Shown here: one piece after another, positions 33,693-47,079 of the stretch
Layout: every line of letters starts with the position of its first letter
How positions within the stretch are numbered: the stretch's first letter is position 1
Assembly (NCBI GenBank): GCA_021904315.1
Contig: CM038922.1
Coordinates: 3,633,347 to 3,697,346 of the forward strand
Reading direction: 5' to 3'
DNA: 64,000 nucleotides
Source: Sphagnum magellanicum
Lineage: Eukaryota > Streptophyta > Sphagnopsida > Sphagnales > Sphagnaceae
Position numbers and translations under genes: made by a program
The notes under the pieces: model-generated
What the model saw: only the letters and a program-made list of their open reading frames with translations
Told to the model about the DNA's origin: nothing
Databases searched by the model: none

Positions 33693-35200
33693 AGAGGGTG
33701 AATATTGATTTTTTTGGAGGTTTGCAACTATTGTGTAAAAGCATTACACCCACACATGCACACAACATGGAATCAAGGTGTTCACAACTTTCCAACAACC
33801 CTTCAACAACGAAAAAAATATGTTTTTCCCCTCTAGATCTATTTTTTTCATTGTTGTTGTAAGAGAAGGAAAAGAAAGAAAATAAGGTTTTTCTTGTTGA
33901 ATACTAATGAAAGATTTTGTAAATACAATTTGAAAATTTGATGGACATTGTTAATGTAGTAGGTCTGATTGATATTACAAATGTATATATTTTAGGTTAC
34001 AACATGTTACCAAAACTATGAGGGGGTGAATATTATTTATTTTCAAAGGTTTGCAACTATTGTGTAGAAACACTACATCCACATTTGCAGACAGCATGAA
34101 GTCAAAAAATATGCATGACTTTCCAACACCTCCTCAACAACAAAAAAAATGTATGTTTTTTCCTTTTAAATTCATTTTTTCCATTGTTGTTGTAAGAGAA
34201 GGAAAAGAAAGAAAATGAGGTTTTTTTTTTGTTAAGTTTCAGTGAACAATTTAATAAATATAATTTATTTGCTTGATTTGAAAGTTTGATTGACATTGCT
34301 AATATAGTAGGTCTAATCGATATTACAAATGTATGGGTTTTAATTTCCAGTAAGTTACAAGAGCTATGAGGGGGTGAATAATATTTATTTTCAAAGGTTT
34401 GCAACTATTGTCTAGAAACACTACACCCACGCCTACACACAACATGAAGTCAAAGAATATGCATGACTTTCCAACACCTCCTCAACAACAACAAAAAAAG
34501 TTTTTTTCCCTTTAAATTAATTTTTTTCATTGTTGTTGTAAAAGAGAAAAAGAAGAAAATGAAGTTGACTTTATTTTTTTTATTGAATATTAATGAGGTG
34601 TTTAGTAAATACAATTTACTTGCCTAATTTGAAAGTTTGATTGACATTGCTAACGTATCAAGTTTGATTGATATTACAAATGTGTTATTTTTTGGTTCTA
34701 GTAAGTAATTAGAGCTATTGGGGGGTGAATATTGACTTTTTTCAAAGGTTTTCAACTATTATGTAAAAATAATATACCTAAACCTACACACAACATGAAT
34801 TCAAGAATGTGCACAGTCCTTTCCAATAACTCTTCAACAACACAATATATGTTGTTTTCCCTTTAAATTCATTTTTTTCATTGTTATTGTGATAGAATGA
34901 AAAGAAAAAGAATGATGTTGAATTTTATTTTGTTTGTTTATGTTCAATATTAGTGAGCTAGGCTATTTAGTAAATACAATTTACTTTCATAATTTGAATG
35001 TTTGATTGATATTAAGAGTGTACGGTTTTTTTATTCTAGCAAGTAATTAATTATCAATGCATGAATATTGATTTTTTTAAAGGTTTGCAACTATTATGTA
35101 AAAATAATACACCCACATTTGCATACAACATGAATTCAAGGAATGTGCACAACTTTCCAACAATAACAAAATGTATGTTTTTCCCCTTTGGGCTCATGTT
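33693..35200. repeat. Tandem array of ~340-bp units
   Basis: Units begin with GGGTGAATATTGATTT-type text followed by GGTTTGCAACTATTGTGTA. Starts are near 33,693, 34,019, 34,368, 34,718 and 35,054 (spacing ~326-353 bp). Each unit then carries an AACATG(A/G)A(A/T)TCAA block, CAACAAC-rich text, a TTTTTCATTGTTGTTGTAA block, and GATATTACAAATGT. Units have drifted by several to many percent, so this is an old array. Confidence 0.85.
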
Positions 35201-37480
35201 TTTCATTAATGTTGTTTTAATAAGTTTCAAACATTATTATTTTATAATATATGTTGCAAAAAAAAAAAAATCTTTGGTTATTAATATATATTATGAGGGA
35301 GGTGAAATGAGTAAAGAAAGAAAGTTCAAGAGAAGCTACAAAATTTTTAAAAGAAAGAAAAATCTAGTGAGAATTTTTTCTTTTTAATGAGCATGAATGA
35401 GCTTTGCATATATATAATCTGCCTAATTCTTAAGTCTTATTGATGTCATATTCAATTAGGTAGTGTAATAGTGGTGATGACCTATAACTCAACTTGGCAT
35501 GTTGGTAGAATGTAAAGGGATCAAATAGTCCATATAGTGGAATTTGGATCTATAAACTAATGATGTGGAAGTGGTTGTGCAAGCTTCCAAAATGATAATG
35601 TGGTAGAACCTTATGGTGTCTAATGACAGGCTATGTGGACTAGGAATGACAATGAGGTGGAACATGCCAATTTACAAGTATCCTATATCAATGAACAAAA
35701 CAAAGTCTGGTTAGGCAAGTTGAATGTGAAAGTGGGCTTGGTGGGTTGTAGAGATTGCATTATACAAGTGGACCAAGTTTAAGGGGAAAGTGGGGAATTA
35801 AATTTGATTAACATGGGTGTCCATTGGTAGGGGCCAAAATGAAAGTTAGTTGTGCCCATGGTGGTTGGAGTAGAATGCAAGCGACATGGGGGAGTGATCA
35901 TAGGTTTCGAGCAATATCATGGTAGAAGCTTACATGGTGGATTGACCTCAAAGAGTTAGTGGTCCATGCATGGTTTAATGCATCAATGTGTTGGGTATTG
36001 TAAGAGTGGAGTGTATCTTTTCAATCTACATATTCCATTATCAAGTGGGCAAGGTAGGTTATATGAATTTGATAAGTTTGGAGTGATATTGTGGTGGAAC
36101 TAGTGGTGGAATGGCCTTCAAATGTAAGTGGTTGAAACCTAGTCAAAGGCATCCTAGTGGTGGTTGTTGATCAACCACAAGAATGTAGGTTTTTCCTTCC
36201 ACTTATGTTTTTCACTAATGTTGTTCTAGCAAATTTTGAATGTTTTTTAATTATTTACATTTCAAATTATAGTAAATACAATTACTAGCTTGATTTGAAA
36301 GTTTGATTGACATTGTTAACATATCAAGTTTGATTGATTTTACAAATGCATGGTTTTTTGGTTCCAGCAAGCTTAATTAACTATCAAGGGATGATTGTTA
36401 ATTTTTTTTCAAAGGTTTACAACTATTATCTAGAAACATTATGACTCTCCAACAATTCTTCAACAACAATGTATGGTTTTTCCTTTTTGACTCATGTTTT
36501 TCACAATTTTGTTTTAATAAACTTCAAACATTGTTTGTTTATAACATACATTACCAAATATAATATAACTATTTGATTACCTGCATATATTGTGAGGGAA
36601 ATAAAACGAGTAAAAAAAGTCCATGAAATGCTAAAAGATTAAAAAACTCAAGATCTAGCTTGAAATTATTTCTTCTAGTGAACATGAATGAACTTTGCAT
36701 ACATAATTTGCTTGATTCAAGTAAGCATAATTGACATTATGTGCTTTTAAAGTCTGATTGATATATTTGATAATTAAGTAGTTCAATAATGGTGATGATT
36801 TGTAACTCAACATGGCAATTTTGGTAGAACACAAAGGGATCAAATGGTCCATATAATGGAATTTGGATGTGTGAACTAATGATGTGGAAGTGGTCATAGG
36901 CTTGGAGTGATATTGTGGTGGAACCTAATGGTGTCTAGTGATGGGCTACTTATACTAAGAATGAAATTGAAGTGGAATGTGCCAATTTACAAGTATCCTA
37001 TATTTATGCACAAAGTAATGTTTAGTTAGGCAAGTGGAATGTGAAAGTGGGCTTGGTAGGTTGTAGGGGTTGTATTATACAAGTGAACCAAGTTTTAAAG
37101 TGGGAAATAAAATTTGATTAACATGAGTGTCCATTAGTTGGGCCATAATGAAAATCAAGTGTGCCCATGGAGTTTGGAGTGGAATGCAAATGGCATGTGA
37201 GAATGATGACATGTTTGGCATGATATTGTTGTGGAAGCTTATGTCAAATTAACCTTGAAGTGTCAATGGTCCATGCATAGTCAAATGCATCAAGGTGGCG
37301 GGTCGTGCAAAAGTGGAATGTATTTTTGATCTGCATTCCATTATGAAGTGGGAAGTAGGTTATAACATGCTTGATATAGTGGTGGAACCAATAGTGCAAT
37401 CATTGTCAAATTGTGTGTTTGAAGTTTGGTCAAGGGGATTGGTGGTGGGTGGTGATAAAGTGGAATGTAAACAAACATTC
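35054..37480. repeat. ~1.3-kb higher-order tandem duplication
   Basis: The segment 35,054-~36,180 recurs at ~36,380-37,480. Matching landmarks include ATGAATGA(G/A)CTTTGCATA (35,391 / 36,685), GGGATCAAAT(A/G)GTCCATATA, CCAATTTACAAGTATCCTAT, GTGAAAGTGGGCTTGGT, and GGTCCATGCAT. The offset is ~1,310-1,330 bp. Each copy begins with one unit of the ~340-bp array, so array and duplication are one nested structure. Confidence 0.85.
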
Positions 37481-38282
37481 CATTGGTCATGGTAGGCTAT
37501 AATGATGAGAAGTTGGAACCAATTCACTGGAACGTAGGTGAACCCATGGAGTGAAGCCAAAGTGCAATGCATGTGGTGTTAGTTGTGAATTTAAGTGTGG
37601 GATGCATTTGTGAAACCCTATTGAAGTACACTTGTGGGGTATGAATGGCTCCAATGCTTATTTTCTTGTAGCCTAGATTAAAATATGTTTTATGAGGTAT
37701 ATATGGAACTTGTTTAGGAACAACGTGAAACCATAGTGGGATGAAGGTGGTGCCAAAGTGGATTGTAAGTGCCACCAACCTTGGTCACACTTGGGGTAGT
37801 TGTCATTAAGGCATGGCACATTTAAGTGTTATAACTTATTATAATAGTTGGTGGTGTCATGCATGTCCATTGATCAATTATAAATATTGATTTACCTTTC
37901 TAGCATGTGGCAATAGGGTAGGATTTCAACATGGGTTTTTGTTTAACTTGGATAGTACTTGAATTTTCATGCACCGAGTTTGGAAGTTTAGTGAGCCCTA
38001 TATATAGAATGTAGGCCTACCACTTAGCTAGAGTGGATTCAAAGTCTAATATTTTGTTGGAACTAAAGTGGAATGTATTTCAAACCAAAGTTGAATTAAA
38101 ATGTCATGGAAAATGTTGGGAACTCGGATGGGGTACGGGTGGAATGTATGTGAATTCATAATGGATCTATACTAGTGTAATGCAAATAGTGCCAAGTCAA
38201 ACTAGGTGGGATACACTTGTAAAATGCCATTGGAATAATGTAATTCCACATGGTGTAAGTCATGGTGCCAATGTTTGACATC
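37480..38282. other. Repeat-rich intergenic DNA
   Basis: The text is dominated by AAGTGGAATG and TAGGTGGA-type phrases shared with neighbouring repeats. No gene or bounded element was found. Confidence 0.5.
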
Positions 38283-38287
38283 TTGTG

Positions 38288-39107
38288 TGACGCACTCCCA
38301 AGTTCCTAGTTAGACCCAAGATGGTCTAAGTTACTCAAACAGCGGAATTGTGAGGAACTCGAGGCACGTTCCTAGCTCTTAGCACTAGAAGGGGTAGAGG
38401 GGGGTGCTGAAGCTCCAAGATGGGACTAGGAAGAATGACAAGCTTTAGTTACTTACTCGAACCTACATCAAACCAACCAACAAGTTGGTCAGTTCACTTT
38501 CTGGAACACCTTTAGTGTTAGGAGAAGCCACGGGCAACTTTGGACTCACAATACTCACCACGACCCGGGCTCACGGGAAGCCACCACCTTCCCCCATATA
38601 GTATTCTCTACATCTCTTTGCGGCACCTACATCTGAATGGCCTTTTGTCTCGGGACTCCCAAGCAAGAGTCCCGAAATTGTCCTCCTTTGGACTCCCGGG
38701 ACTTTGCGAAGTCATAACGTTTTGCTCAAACCTCCGATTGGGATGAGGTCTGAAACAAACTTGTATCTCTCTTTGATATCTTTCCAACGGTGTATCACAC
38801 TCCACCTACACACACTAGGGTCGGGTCGATTCCCGACTTTTAGTGGTCGAGAGTCAAATTGCCAATTTGACTCCCGGCCCTTCTTTTTGCCACAACGTGT
38901 GCTGCAGAGGTCCAAATGGCCCATGCGAGCCCATTTTCGACATTTTTACTTCGATAGCTTTCCAATGATGTAAAGAACACCCCAATGCAAGGTGTTCTGA
39001 CCCTTGCAATTGAACTTTGAAGTTTCAAGAGTCCCGGAGGACTCCCAAGTCCCCATTTCGAGAATGTGAATTTCATCTTCACACTCTCTCAAAGTAGGGT
39101 TACGACA
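38288..39107 (-). mobile_element. Solo LTR with perfect 5-bp target duplication
   Basis: The unit runs TG...CA on either strand (plus strand TGACGCACTCCCAAG ... GGGTTACGACA). It is flanked on both sides by TTGTG (38,283-38,287 and 39,108-39,112). Read on the minus strand it resembles the units at 33,150-33,657 and 56,169-57,075: GACTCCCGGGA-type text, GGTGGTGGCTTCCC, and the GTGCGTCA end. There are no internal genes, so it is a solo LTR left by recombination. Confidence 0.88.
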
Positions 39108-39169
39108 TTGTGGGGCAGTTGTCATTAAGAAGGTAAGCCATCTAGTTGGTATCATGATGTAATATTTGG

Positions 39170-42100
39170 TGTATTTTGATATTGTATGGCTATTTTTCAA
39201 TTAGTATGTTTTTTAATTAGTTTGGACTAACTTAGGATTATCAACAAGTGTTTTTTTAGCATGGAGATTTTTGAAATGTCATGATCCAAGTTTGGAAGTA
39301 TAGTGAACTTAAGATGGAATGAGAGTGGACATAGGGTGGTTGGAAATTGTAATGCACATGGAGTGAATGTGGGTTGTACACTATAAATGATGTGTAAGTG
39401 GAACCAAAGTTGAAGGCCCTTGGTCAATGTTGGTATCTATATGGATTTTGGATGGAATGAAAGTGGATTTAGAATGGATCCAAGGTGTGATGTAGGTGGA
39501 GCCAAAGTGAAACAAAGGCAGAATGTCAATGGAACCCTAGATTAGGTGGGGCTATAAATGTAAGCAAGATTTTTTTAATAGGAATTGTTAGTGACTAAGC
39601 AAGGCAATACTTAGGTAGTTGCCATCTTCATGCATTAATTGGTGTATGTGTGTTTGTTGATTGATCACTTCATAATTGATATGTTGATAGGTTTAGTTGG
39701 GACCAAGCTAAAATTATCTTCATTGGCTTTAATTTATTTTGAAATTGTTGAAATGCTTAAAATTTGTGTCATTTCAATGAGGTTTGGATGGGTATATATG
39801 TGAACCTTGAGTGGATCCAAAATGGGATGTAAACTGATCCAAAATAAAGTATAGGTGGGTTGTAAGGTTCACCAAAGTAGAAAGTAGGGGGTGAATGCAC
39901 AATTGAGTGTTTCAATGTCAACAAAAATTACACTCCCTATAAGTCCATACAAGATTCTTTAAAATGATTCAAATGGACATGGTTTTTACTTTTTAAAATG
40001 TTATTATTATAATCTTTGAATAATACATGTTCAATCATTTACAAACCTTCCCAAATCTATGTGAAAACTTGTAATTAACGTAGTTGATGTCATTTTAAAA
40101 TTTGAAAATCTTAAAGGGAAAACCCACAAAGTTCTTAAGAATAATGCCCCATCTAAAACTTTCCAAAAAATTCTTTTGGAACAAAAAAATTGAAAAAAAA
40201 AAACAAAAATTGCAACTCATATGGACTTATGAAAATATGGTCAAATTTTAACCATTCAAAAGTCCCTAACTATTAAACAGTTAAGGTTTTCAAATAAAAG
40301 ATTCTTCATATGAATTTATCATCTTGTATTACATCATATATTGAATCCCAATAACAAATTTGGAATGCAAATCAATGTACATTTTTCCATTTTGTGATGG
40401 TCTAATCAAATGACCAATCCATATTTTTCAATTTCAAAAGTCCATTACTATTAACAAATGAATTTTTTTTATCAATAAATAACCACATATTTCTCTTCAT
40501 AATGAAATTGTTAGTATAGGTCCAAGTCCCAATTAGTAAATCCAAGGATATTTTAATCATCATATGCATTTGAATAAAAGGTAACTAGGAAAAAAAACAT
40601 TTTTTCATCACCATAATGAGACACTTGATTAGACATCTACCTTAGGTGGGTTTTCAGCAAAGTCAATTTGTTGCATTTGATGGGCAATTGTCACCAAAGA
40701 GGTAAGGACATTTAGTTGTTATGATAATGTTGATGAATTGGTGGGTCCTTATGTTGGATGCCTTAGGCACATCAATGGCTTGTGTATGCTCTTTTTACAA
40801 GAAAATTGCCACTTACATCCAAAGTTGATGTGGAAGATGGGAAGGGCATAGACACCAACATAAGGAAAGGACAAGACCATTACACAAGGGAATCCCTATC
40901 CATATCAAGGGTTCAATCTAATAGTAGGAATGACTTGGGGACACATGGAGATATGGATGTGTTATTTACATATGTTACACATCCATGTGATAGCCAAGAG
41001 CTAGATACCCAGTTGGTGGGATATACAACTATTGATGTCAAGGTTATACTATTGTGTTTGATAATCAAACTCAACCCAATCTATGACAAAGGAAGATTAA
41101 GTTGGCAATCAAAACCAAATCAACTTTAAGATTTTGTGGTGAATGACATTTTGGCCCCACCACCAAAAAAGAGACTACCATTAATTTGTAGTTTAAATCC
41201 AAATATAAAACAAATCAATTAATTTTTGGTGGGTCCTTAGGTCATTTCATTAGTAATATGGAAATTAAATTGATAGTGGGTATGTCCCACATACAAGAAA
41301 GAAACCACTACCACACAAGGCTAATGTGGAAAAGGAGAAGGAACTAGTTGGAACAAGTTGTACACATACAGATAGTTGGGCATCAAGCCCCCCTATTGAC
41401 ATTTCAACCTATCAAGGAACCAACAAAAGGGTGTTCAAACCAAGTTGGAATATGTTTATGAAGAGTTGCCTAAGGGAAAACCCTTGGCCAATACTAATGT
41501 TCTCACGTCCAACCAATTTGTGCCACAATTAAGACGTTGATGATGTGAGTACTTGGACCATCTATTTGCCAATTTAGTTGGGGCTAGATGTTATGATGTA
41601 TGTAGTGTTAAAGTGTTGAATTCATAACATAACTTGCATGTGTGGCTTTTCTTGGGTGTGTGGTGGTAGGCTTCATTGAAGGTTGGCACAAAATGCAACA
41701 TCTTCCACCTTAATTTTAAGAGGAATTTGGTGTTTCTTGATATTTCATGGTGTGTTTTCAATTGGTATGTCCCTTTAATTTGGATTAACTTAGAATTATC
41801 AACATGTGTTTTTTTAACATGGAGATTTTTGAAATGTCATGATCCAAGTTTGGAAGTCTAATGAGTTTCAAATGGAATGTAGGTGGACTAAAATTGTAAT
41901 GCATGTGGAGTGAAAGTGAGGTGCACACTATAAATGATGTGTAAGTGGAACCAAAGTTGAAGGCCCTTGGTCAATGTTGGATTTTATATGGATTTTGGAT
42001 GGAATGAAAGTGCATCTAGAGTGCATCCAAGGTATGATGTAGGTGGAATATTAGTGAAACCCCAATGGAAATTAGGTGGGGTTATAAGTGTAATCAATAT

Positions 42101-43450
42101 TTCTTTATTAAGATAGTTATTAGTAACCAAACAAGGTAGTACACAAGTAGTTGCCATCTTCATTCATTAGTTGGTGTGTGTGTGTGTTTGTTGATTGATC
42201 ACTTTATACTTGATATGTTGATAGGTCTAATTGGGACCAAGTTAAAATGATCTTCATTGGCTTCAATTTATTTTGACATTGTTGAAGTGTTTAAACTTTG
42301 TGTCATTTCCATGAGGTTTCGGTGGGCTAAAATTGGGATGTAGGTTGATCCAAAGTGAAATATAGGTGGGTTATAAGGTTCACCAAAGTAGAAAATAGGT
42401 GGGTTTTCAACAAAGTCAATGTGTTGCATTTGATGGGCAATTGTCACCAAGAAGGTAGGGATGTTTAGTTGTTATGGTACAATGTTGATGAACTAATGGG
42501 TCCTTATGTTGGATGCCTTAAACACACCAATGGGTTATGTATGTTTTTTTAAAGGAAAATTGACACCTACATCCAAAGGTGATGTGGAGGTTGGAAGCCA
42601 TATAGATGTGCTAACATAGGGAAGGGACATGATCATAACACAAATAAGTCCTATCCATATTTAAGGTTGAATTTGATAATAAGATTGACTCAAAGACACC
42701 TAGAGACATGGAGGTACTCTCCATATATGTTACACATCCATGTGATAGCCAAGAGCTAGATACCCAATTGGTGGGATTATACCACTATTGATGTTGGGGT
42801 TATTGAGCCCGATAGTCAACCTCAACCCAATCTACAACAAAGGAATATTAGGTTGGCAACCAAGACCAAGTCAACATCAAGCTTTTGTGGTGAGTGACAT
42901 TTTGGCCCCACCAATATTATTATTTTTTGCAATTAATTAATAATTTAATCCAAATAGAAAACAAATATTGCTAGTTTTTGGTGGGTCCAAGAAGGTTCAT
43001 CTCATTAGTTGTATGGGAATTAAATTGATAGTGGGTACATCCCACTTACTGGAAAAAGAAACCACTAGCATTCAAGGCTAATGTGGAAAAGGGGAAGGAA
43101 CTAATTGGAACAAGTATACATGCATCATGGCAATAGTTAGGCATCAACCCCCCTTGTTGGCATTTCAACCCGTTGAGGAACCAACAAAGAGGTGTTCAAG
43201 CCAAGTTCGAATGTTTACAAAGAATTGCCCATGGGAAAACCCTTGGGTAGTATTAATGTGCCGTGAGTTGATGATGTGAATACTTGGACCATTTACTTTC
43301 CAACTTAGTTAGGGCTAGGCCGTGATGATGTATGTGGTGTTAGAGTGTTGTGTTTGTGACATACCTTGCATGTGTGCCTTTTCTTAGGTGTGTGGTGGTA
43401 GGTTCCATTAAAGGTTGGCACAAAATGCAACATCTTCCACCCCAAGTTTA
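39170..43450. repeat. Large tandem segmental duplication (two copies)
   Basis: Copy 1 (~39,170-41,700) and copy 2 (~41,735-43,450) share the same ordered landmarks: GGAGATTTTTGAAATGTCAT, GTTGCCATCTTCAT, TGTTGATTGATCACTT, GGTGGGTTTTCA(G/A)CAAAGTC, ACACATCCATGTGATAGCCA, GACATTTTGGCCCCACCA and CAACATCTTCCACC. Copy 1 has about 760 bp (39,886-40,645) that copy 2 lacks. A 115-codon frame in copy 1 is disrupted in copy 2. Confidence 0.85.
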
Positions 43451-44300
43451 AGGGGAAGGTGGTTGGAGAAGGCATTGCAAGTGTCAACCATGCATCCAAA
43501 GGGTCTGCAAGAAACTCTCTTGCCTGATTGTGTGGGCTAGGTAGGCAAATGGTCATGGTGACCAAGGTCTACAAGCCCAATGTCAAGCTCATGGTTGAAG
43601 AGCTTGAGTGAAACCCAAATGTCCAAACTTTGGATGAAGCATGTGTGTCCTCAATGGCCAACAAGACCTACATCTTGTGCGAATGCAAGTGGTTGTTAGA
43701 GAATTATAACAATTAAGCGTATACCAATGGGCATCATTAGTTAGTATGGTATAGTTTGACATGGACAAATTTACATCAAGTTGACTTATACAAATTTTGG
43801 ACATCATGACCATGCCTCCATTTTTAGGTGTAGTATAAATGGACTTATATTTGTGGACATGACCATGTTGGCACTTTTTTTTTTCGCAATGTAAGTGAAC
43901 TTTTGAATTAAATTTTTTTGGAAAGTTTATTTCACATGTTTGGGTACAATATGCATGACTTTAGTTACATAGAATGGACCTTTAACTTTTGACTAGTGGT
44001 GTAGTGGTAAAAAGCATGGTGATACACTGCACTTGAAAAATGCATGGGCAATATTATAAGCATACACCAAAAAATTGACTTGAATTTTTTAATTGCCCAA
44101 AAATCAAGTCCCTTAAAAAATTCCACAAATGCCAATTCCACTAGGGAAAAAATGGTGGCACTAAATCCATTAACGAAATTTGTGGCATTTGGCAAACTCC
44201 ACTTTGGAGTGGTTGCACCTAATTAACTTATGATTTTTATTTGAATTACTTGATATTAATAAATCACTTAAATTTTGTGGCACATTCCACTTGGGGGCAA
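43450..44300. other. Intergenic DNA, possibly decayed element
   Basis: No recognised gene. Short plus-strand stretches look like former coding text with stops, but I could not name a family. Confidence 0.4.
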
Positions 44301-44307
44301 CATGACT

Positions 44308-44434
44308 TATTCCATTTCACATTCCACTCAAAATGCTCCATTCCACTTTGGGTTTTCCACTATAGTGGAATTGGCACATTCCATTAAAAAATGAGTGGAA
44401 TGTGAAGTGGAATAAGGTGTGATTTGTTGTAGTG
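44308..44434. repeat. Short inverted repeat (MITE-like) with CACTA-like end
   Basis: TTATTCCATTTCACATTCCA (44,308-44,327) has its inverse at 44,395-44,415, ending ATGTGAAGTGGAATAA, with one mismatch over ~23 bp and about 63 nt between the arms. Just outside, ATTTGTTGTAGTG (44,422-44,434) looks like the tip of a CACTA element, but no matching left tip was found. Confidence 0.5.
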
Positions 44435-44649
44435 CATAATCAAATGCCATTCAAAGTGAAGAAAACAAAATGAAAGTAAATTTAGAAAAATTACAAGTTC
44501 AAAAAGAAAAATGGAAAGGGCATGATAGGAATGCATTGTGTTGGTCATTTTACATTGTAATGATAATTTTATTGTTGATGGAAACAAACCTTAGATCATG
44601 ATGTGTATAATTTTGTCTTGTTAATTTTGTCCTTTCTAATCCAAGAACA

Positions 44650-46745
44650 AAAGAAAGGAGAGGATTTATAACATATTACAAAAAAAAGGTATAATATTTT
44701 TTTTAAACATGTGGATGTAGATCATGTTATGCTCACAAAAAGATTTAGGGAAAAAATAAACTCCATCAAAAGATGTATTGGAAAAACAACATGTAAAAAA
44801 AAGGCCCAATGTGTCAAACTTTGAAATATCAAAAAATTTGGGTGCAAAAGATCCTTTTAAGAAAGATGGTGTGCAACAAAAGTAATTTTTGCATGACCTT
44901 GCCCTTTTAGTTGTCAAAAATCATCTTGGGCTACTCAATTTGTTGAGAGCACTTGTTTGAAGCATATTATAATGCATTTATGTCCAAGAGCTATTGAGTA
45001 TTGTTTTCACAAGAGGTTTTGGTTGATTTGGTGGAGAAGATGAAACAAGAGTATGTATTGCCTAAATTGAAATAATGTTATTTTGCAACAATTAGTTTTG
45101 ACTTGTGAATGTGAAAGGGAGCACGTAATGTTTTTGCTTTGGTGATTAGCTTTTTGAATGAAGAGCAACCTCAACATATTACAATATAATTGTTTGAGGC
45201 AAGTGAAATTATAGGGCAAGCTATGGCAAGAAACCTAACTAAATTGTTGGATCAATATGATTTAAAGAAGAAATTAATTGCAAATGTGAAGGATGAAGGT
45301 GCAAATTTGAATGCCATGATAACAACTTAAAAATTTGTGGTGAATTGTGAAGTTCTTAGTATGGAAGAGAGTTTCCAAGGCACTTGCTTTGCTCATGCAT
45401 TTTCTAAAACGTGCCAATATGGGACAACATAAATTTTTTTGGTAAGAACTTAAAACATATTTCTATTAAGTCAGCCCAGTCTGATTTACAAAAGTGCATA
45501 ACTTGGCCAAAAAAATCTAGAAAAAGGAGACATGAATGGAATAAAACTTGCATTGATTTTGGATTTCATTCAAGAAAGTTAAACACCCTTGTCAAAACAA
45601 GGTATTTTTTAAGTTATATTTGTTTAAATTATACTTAAGGATTTGGTTTGCAAGTATGTAATCTGTTTTTTTGTTACATAATACTAACATTTTGTTAAAT
45701 ATTTTGTAGGTTTGCAAGTAAAGTAATCTTATTTTAAGAGGCTTTATTATTTTGAAAGGCCGTTGTATCATGTTATAATTCACAAACTACAATTAGTGTT
45801 TTTGGCCAAGTTCCCCCTATTATCACTTGGCAATTTGTTAAGCAATTATTGATCGCTTATTTCCAATTGTTATTGCTTGTGTTCTAAACTAGTCCAAAGA
45901 TGATTGGTTATATAGTGATGCTCTAAACAATGCCATCACAATTAGTTCTAAGTTAAAAGAAGATGTTGGAATTGCACAAACCTTAGACTAGTTCATGGAT
46001 GATGATTCTGCAAGTATTTTTGAATTGTCTTTGTTTGCTTTTAACATTAAAAAAGAAGTTTGTGGTGTGCTTGATTCTTTCCTTTCATTTCTAAGAAAAT
46101 ATGAAGAAAGGAAAACCCATAACATTTTTTGTTGATGTTAGATCCACAATTTAAAAGTCTTTGTTTGGTATCTTCATTTGTTGGTCGTGAACAACGCATT
46201 TCTATTGTTGAAAAATATGACTGGAACTTTTTGCAGCTTATGCTTTTGAAGTGTTATCATCATTTACATCATGTGTCAAATTGTGATGTTGAATCTACAT
46301 TGCACAAGTCTTATGAAAATAACAACGTGGATATCTTTGAGATGACTATTAGCATAAGTGAACAAGTCACAAAATTGGTCAATAGAGAGTTCCTGACTTT
46401 TATGAGATTTCAAGTGGATCCTAAAAAGATCAAATGTCGTCTCCAATGGTGATACAAGCATGAGTCCATGTTCCCCATCGTTGGTTTTCTAGCTCAACAA
46501 ATATTAGGAATTGTTGGATCACAAATAGAGACAAAAATGATTTTTACTTTAGTTGGCATATTCACCAACCTTAGAAGATGTCATTTACAATCGGAAAACA
46601 TGGAGAAATTAATTTTTGTTAGCAAAAATTGACCTAATGATACAAGAGCTAGTTGCAAATCTCCTAGTGTGATTTAGTAGAGTTTATTGAGATGGATGAA
46701 CAATTAAAAGAAGAGTTACAAGAATTTGAGGGTGAATTTGAATGA
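44650..46745 (+). pseudogene. Dead hAT-family transposase
   Basis: A continuous but stop-riddled transposase reading can be followed through several frames. Recognisable pieces are EKMKQEYVLPKLK (45,036), NVFALVISFLNE, FEASEIIGQAMARNLTKLLD (about 45,197-45,256), VKDEGANLNAM, EESFQGTCFAHAFSK, KSAQSDLQKCITWPKKS (45,466), MLDPQFKSLCLVSSF (46,132), and the C-terminal hATC dimerisation piece QQILGIVGSQIETKMIF with SENMEKLIFVSKNWPNDT. It ends near EELQEFEGEFE. At least eight stops or frameshifts break it. It has no working product. Confidence 0.85.
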
Positions 46746-47079
46746 GATGAATTTTATTTTTAAAATTTTTAAAAATTACATTTGTTTCATGTTTGCAAGT
46801 AATTTTGACTTTGATTTTTTTTGAATTTTAATTAAATTTTCACATTAAATTAAAATTTTAAAAATTCTGGAATTTTTAAATTTCGAAAACCGGCTTGTGA
46901 GAACCATCATTGAAAACTGAGGCTTGTAATTTTGATCAGAACTAGCAGGACTGAAAACAGTTGGGAATGTTTTTTCCAAAAACTTAGGTTATCTAAATCT
47001 TTTTTAAAAAATTTAATGAGAACCTTAGAGGTTCTTTAAAATGGTTGTGAGAACTGGAACCAACGGTTTTCACAAAAAG

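Noticed and set aside
40782-41129. 115-codon plus frame
   Set aside because: It lies in a tandem duplication whose second copy is broken by stops, and no family resemblance is seen.
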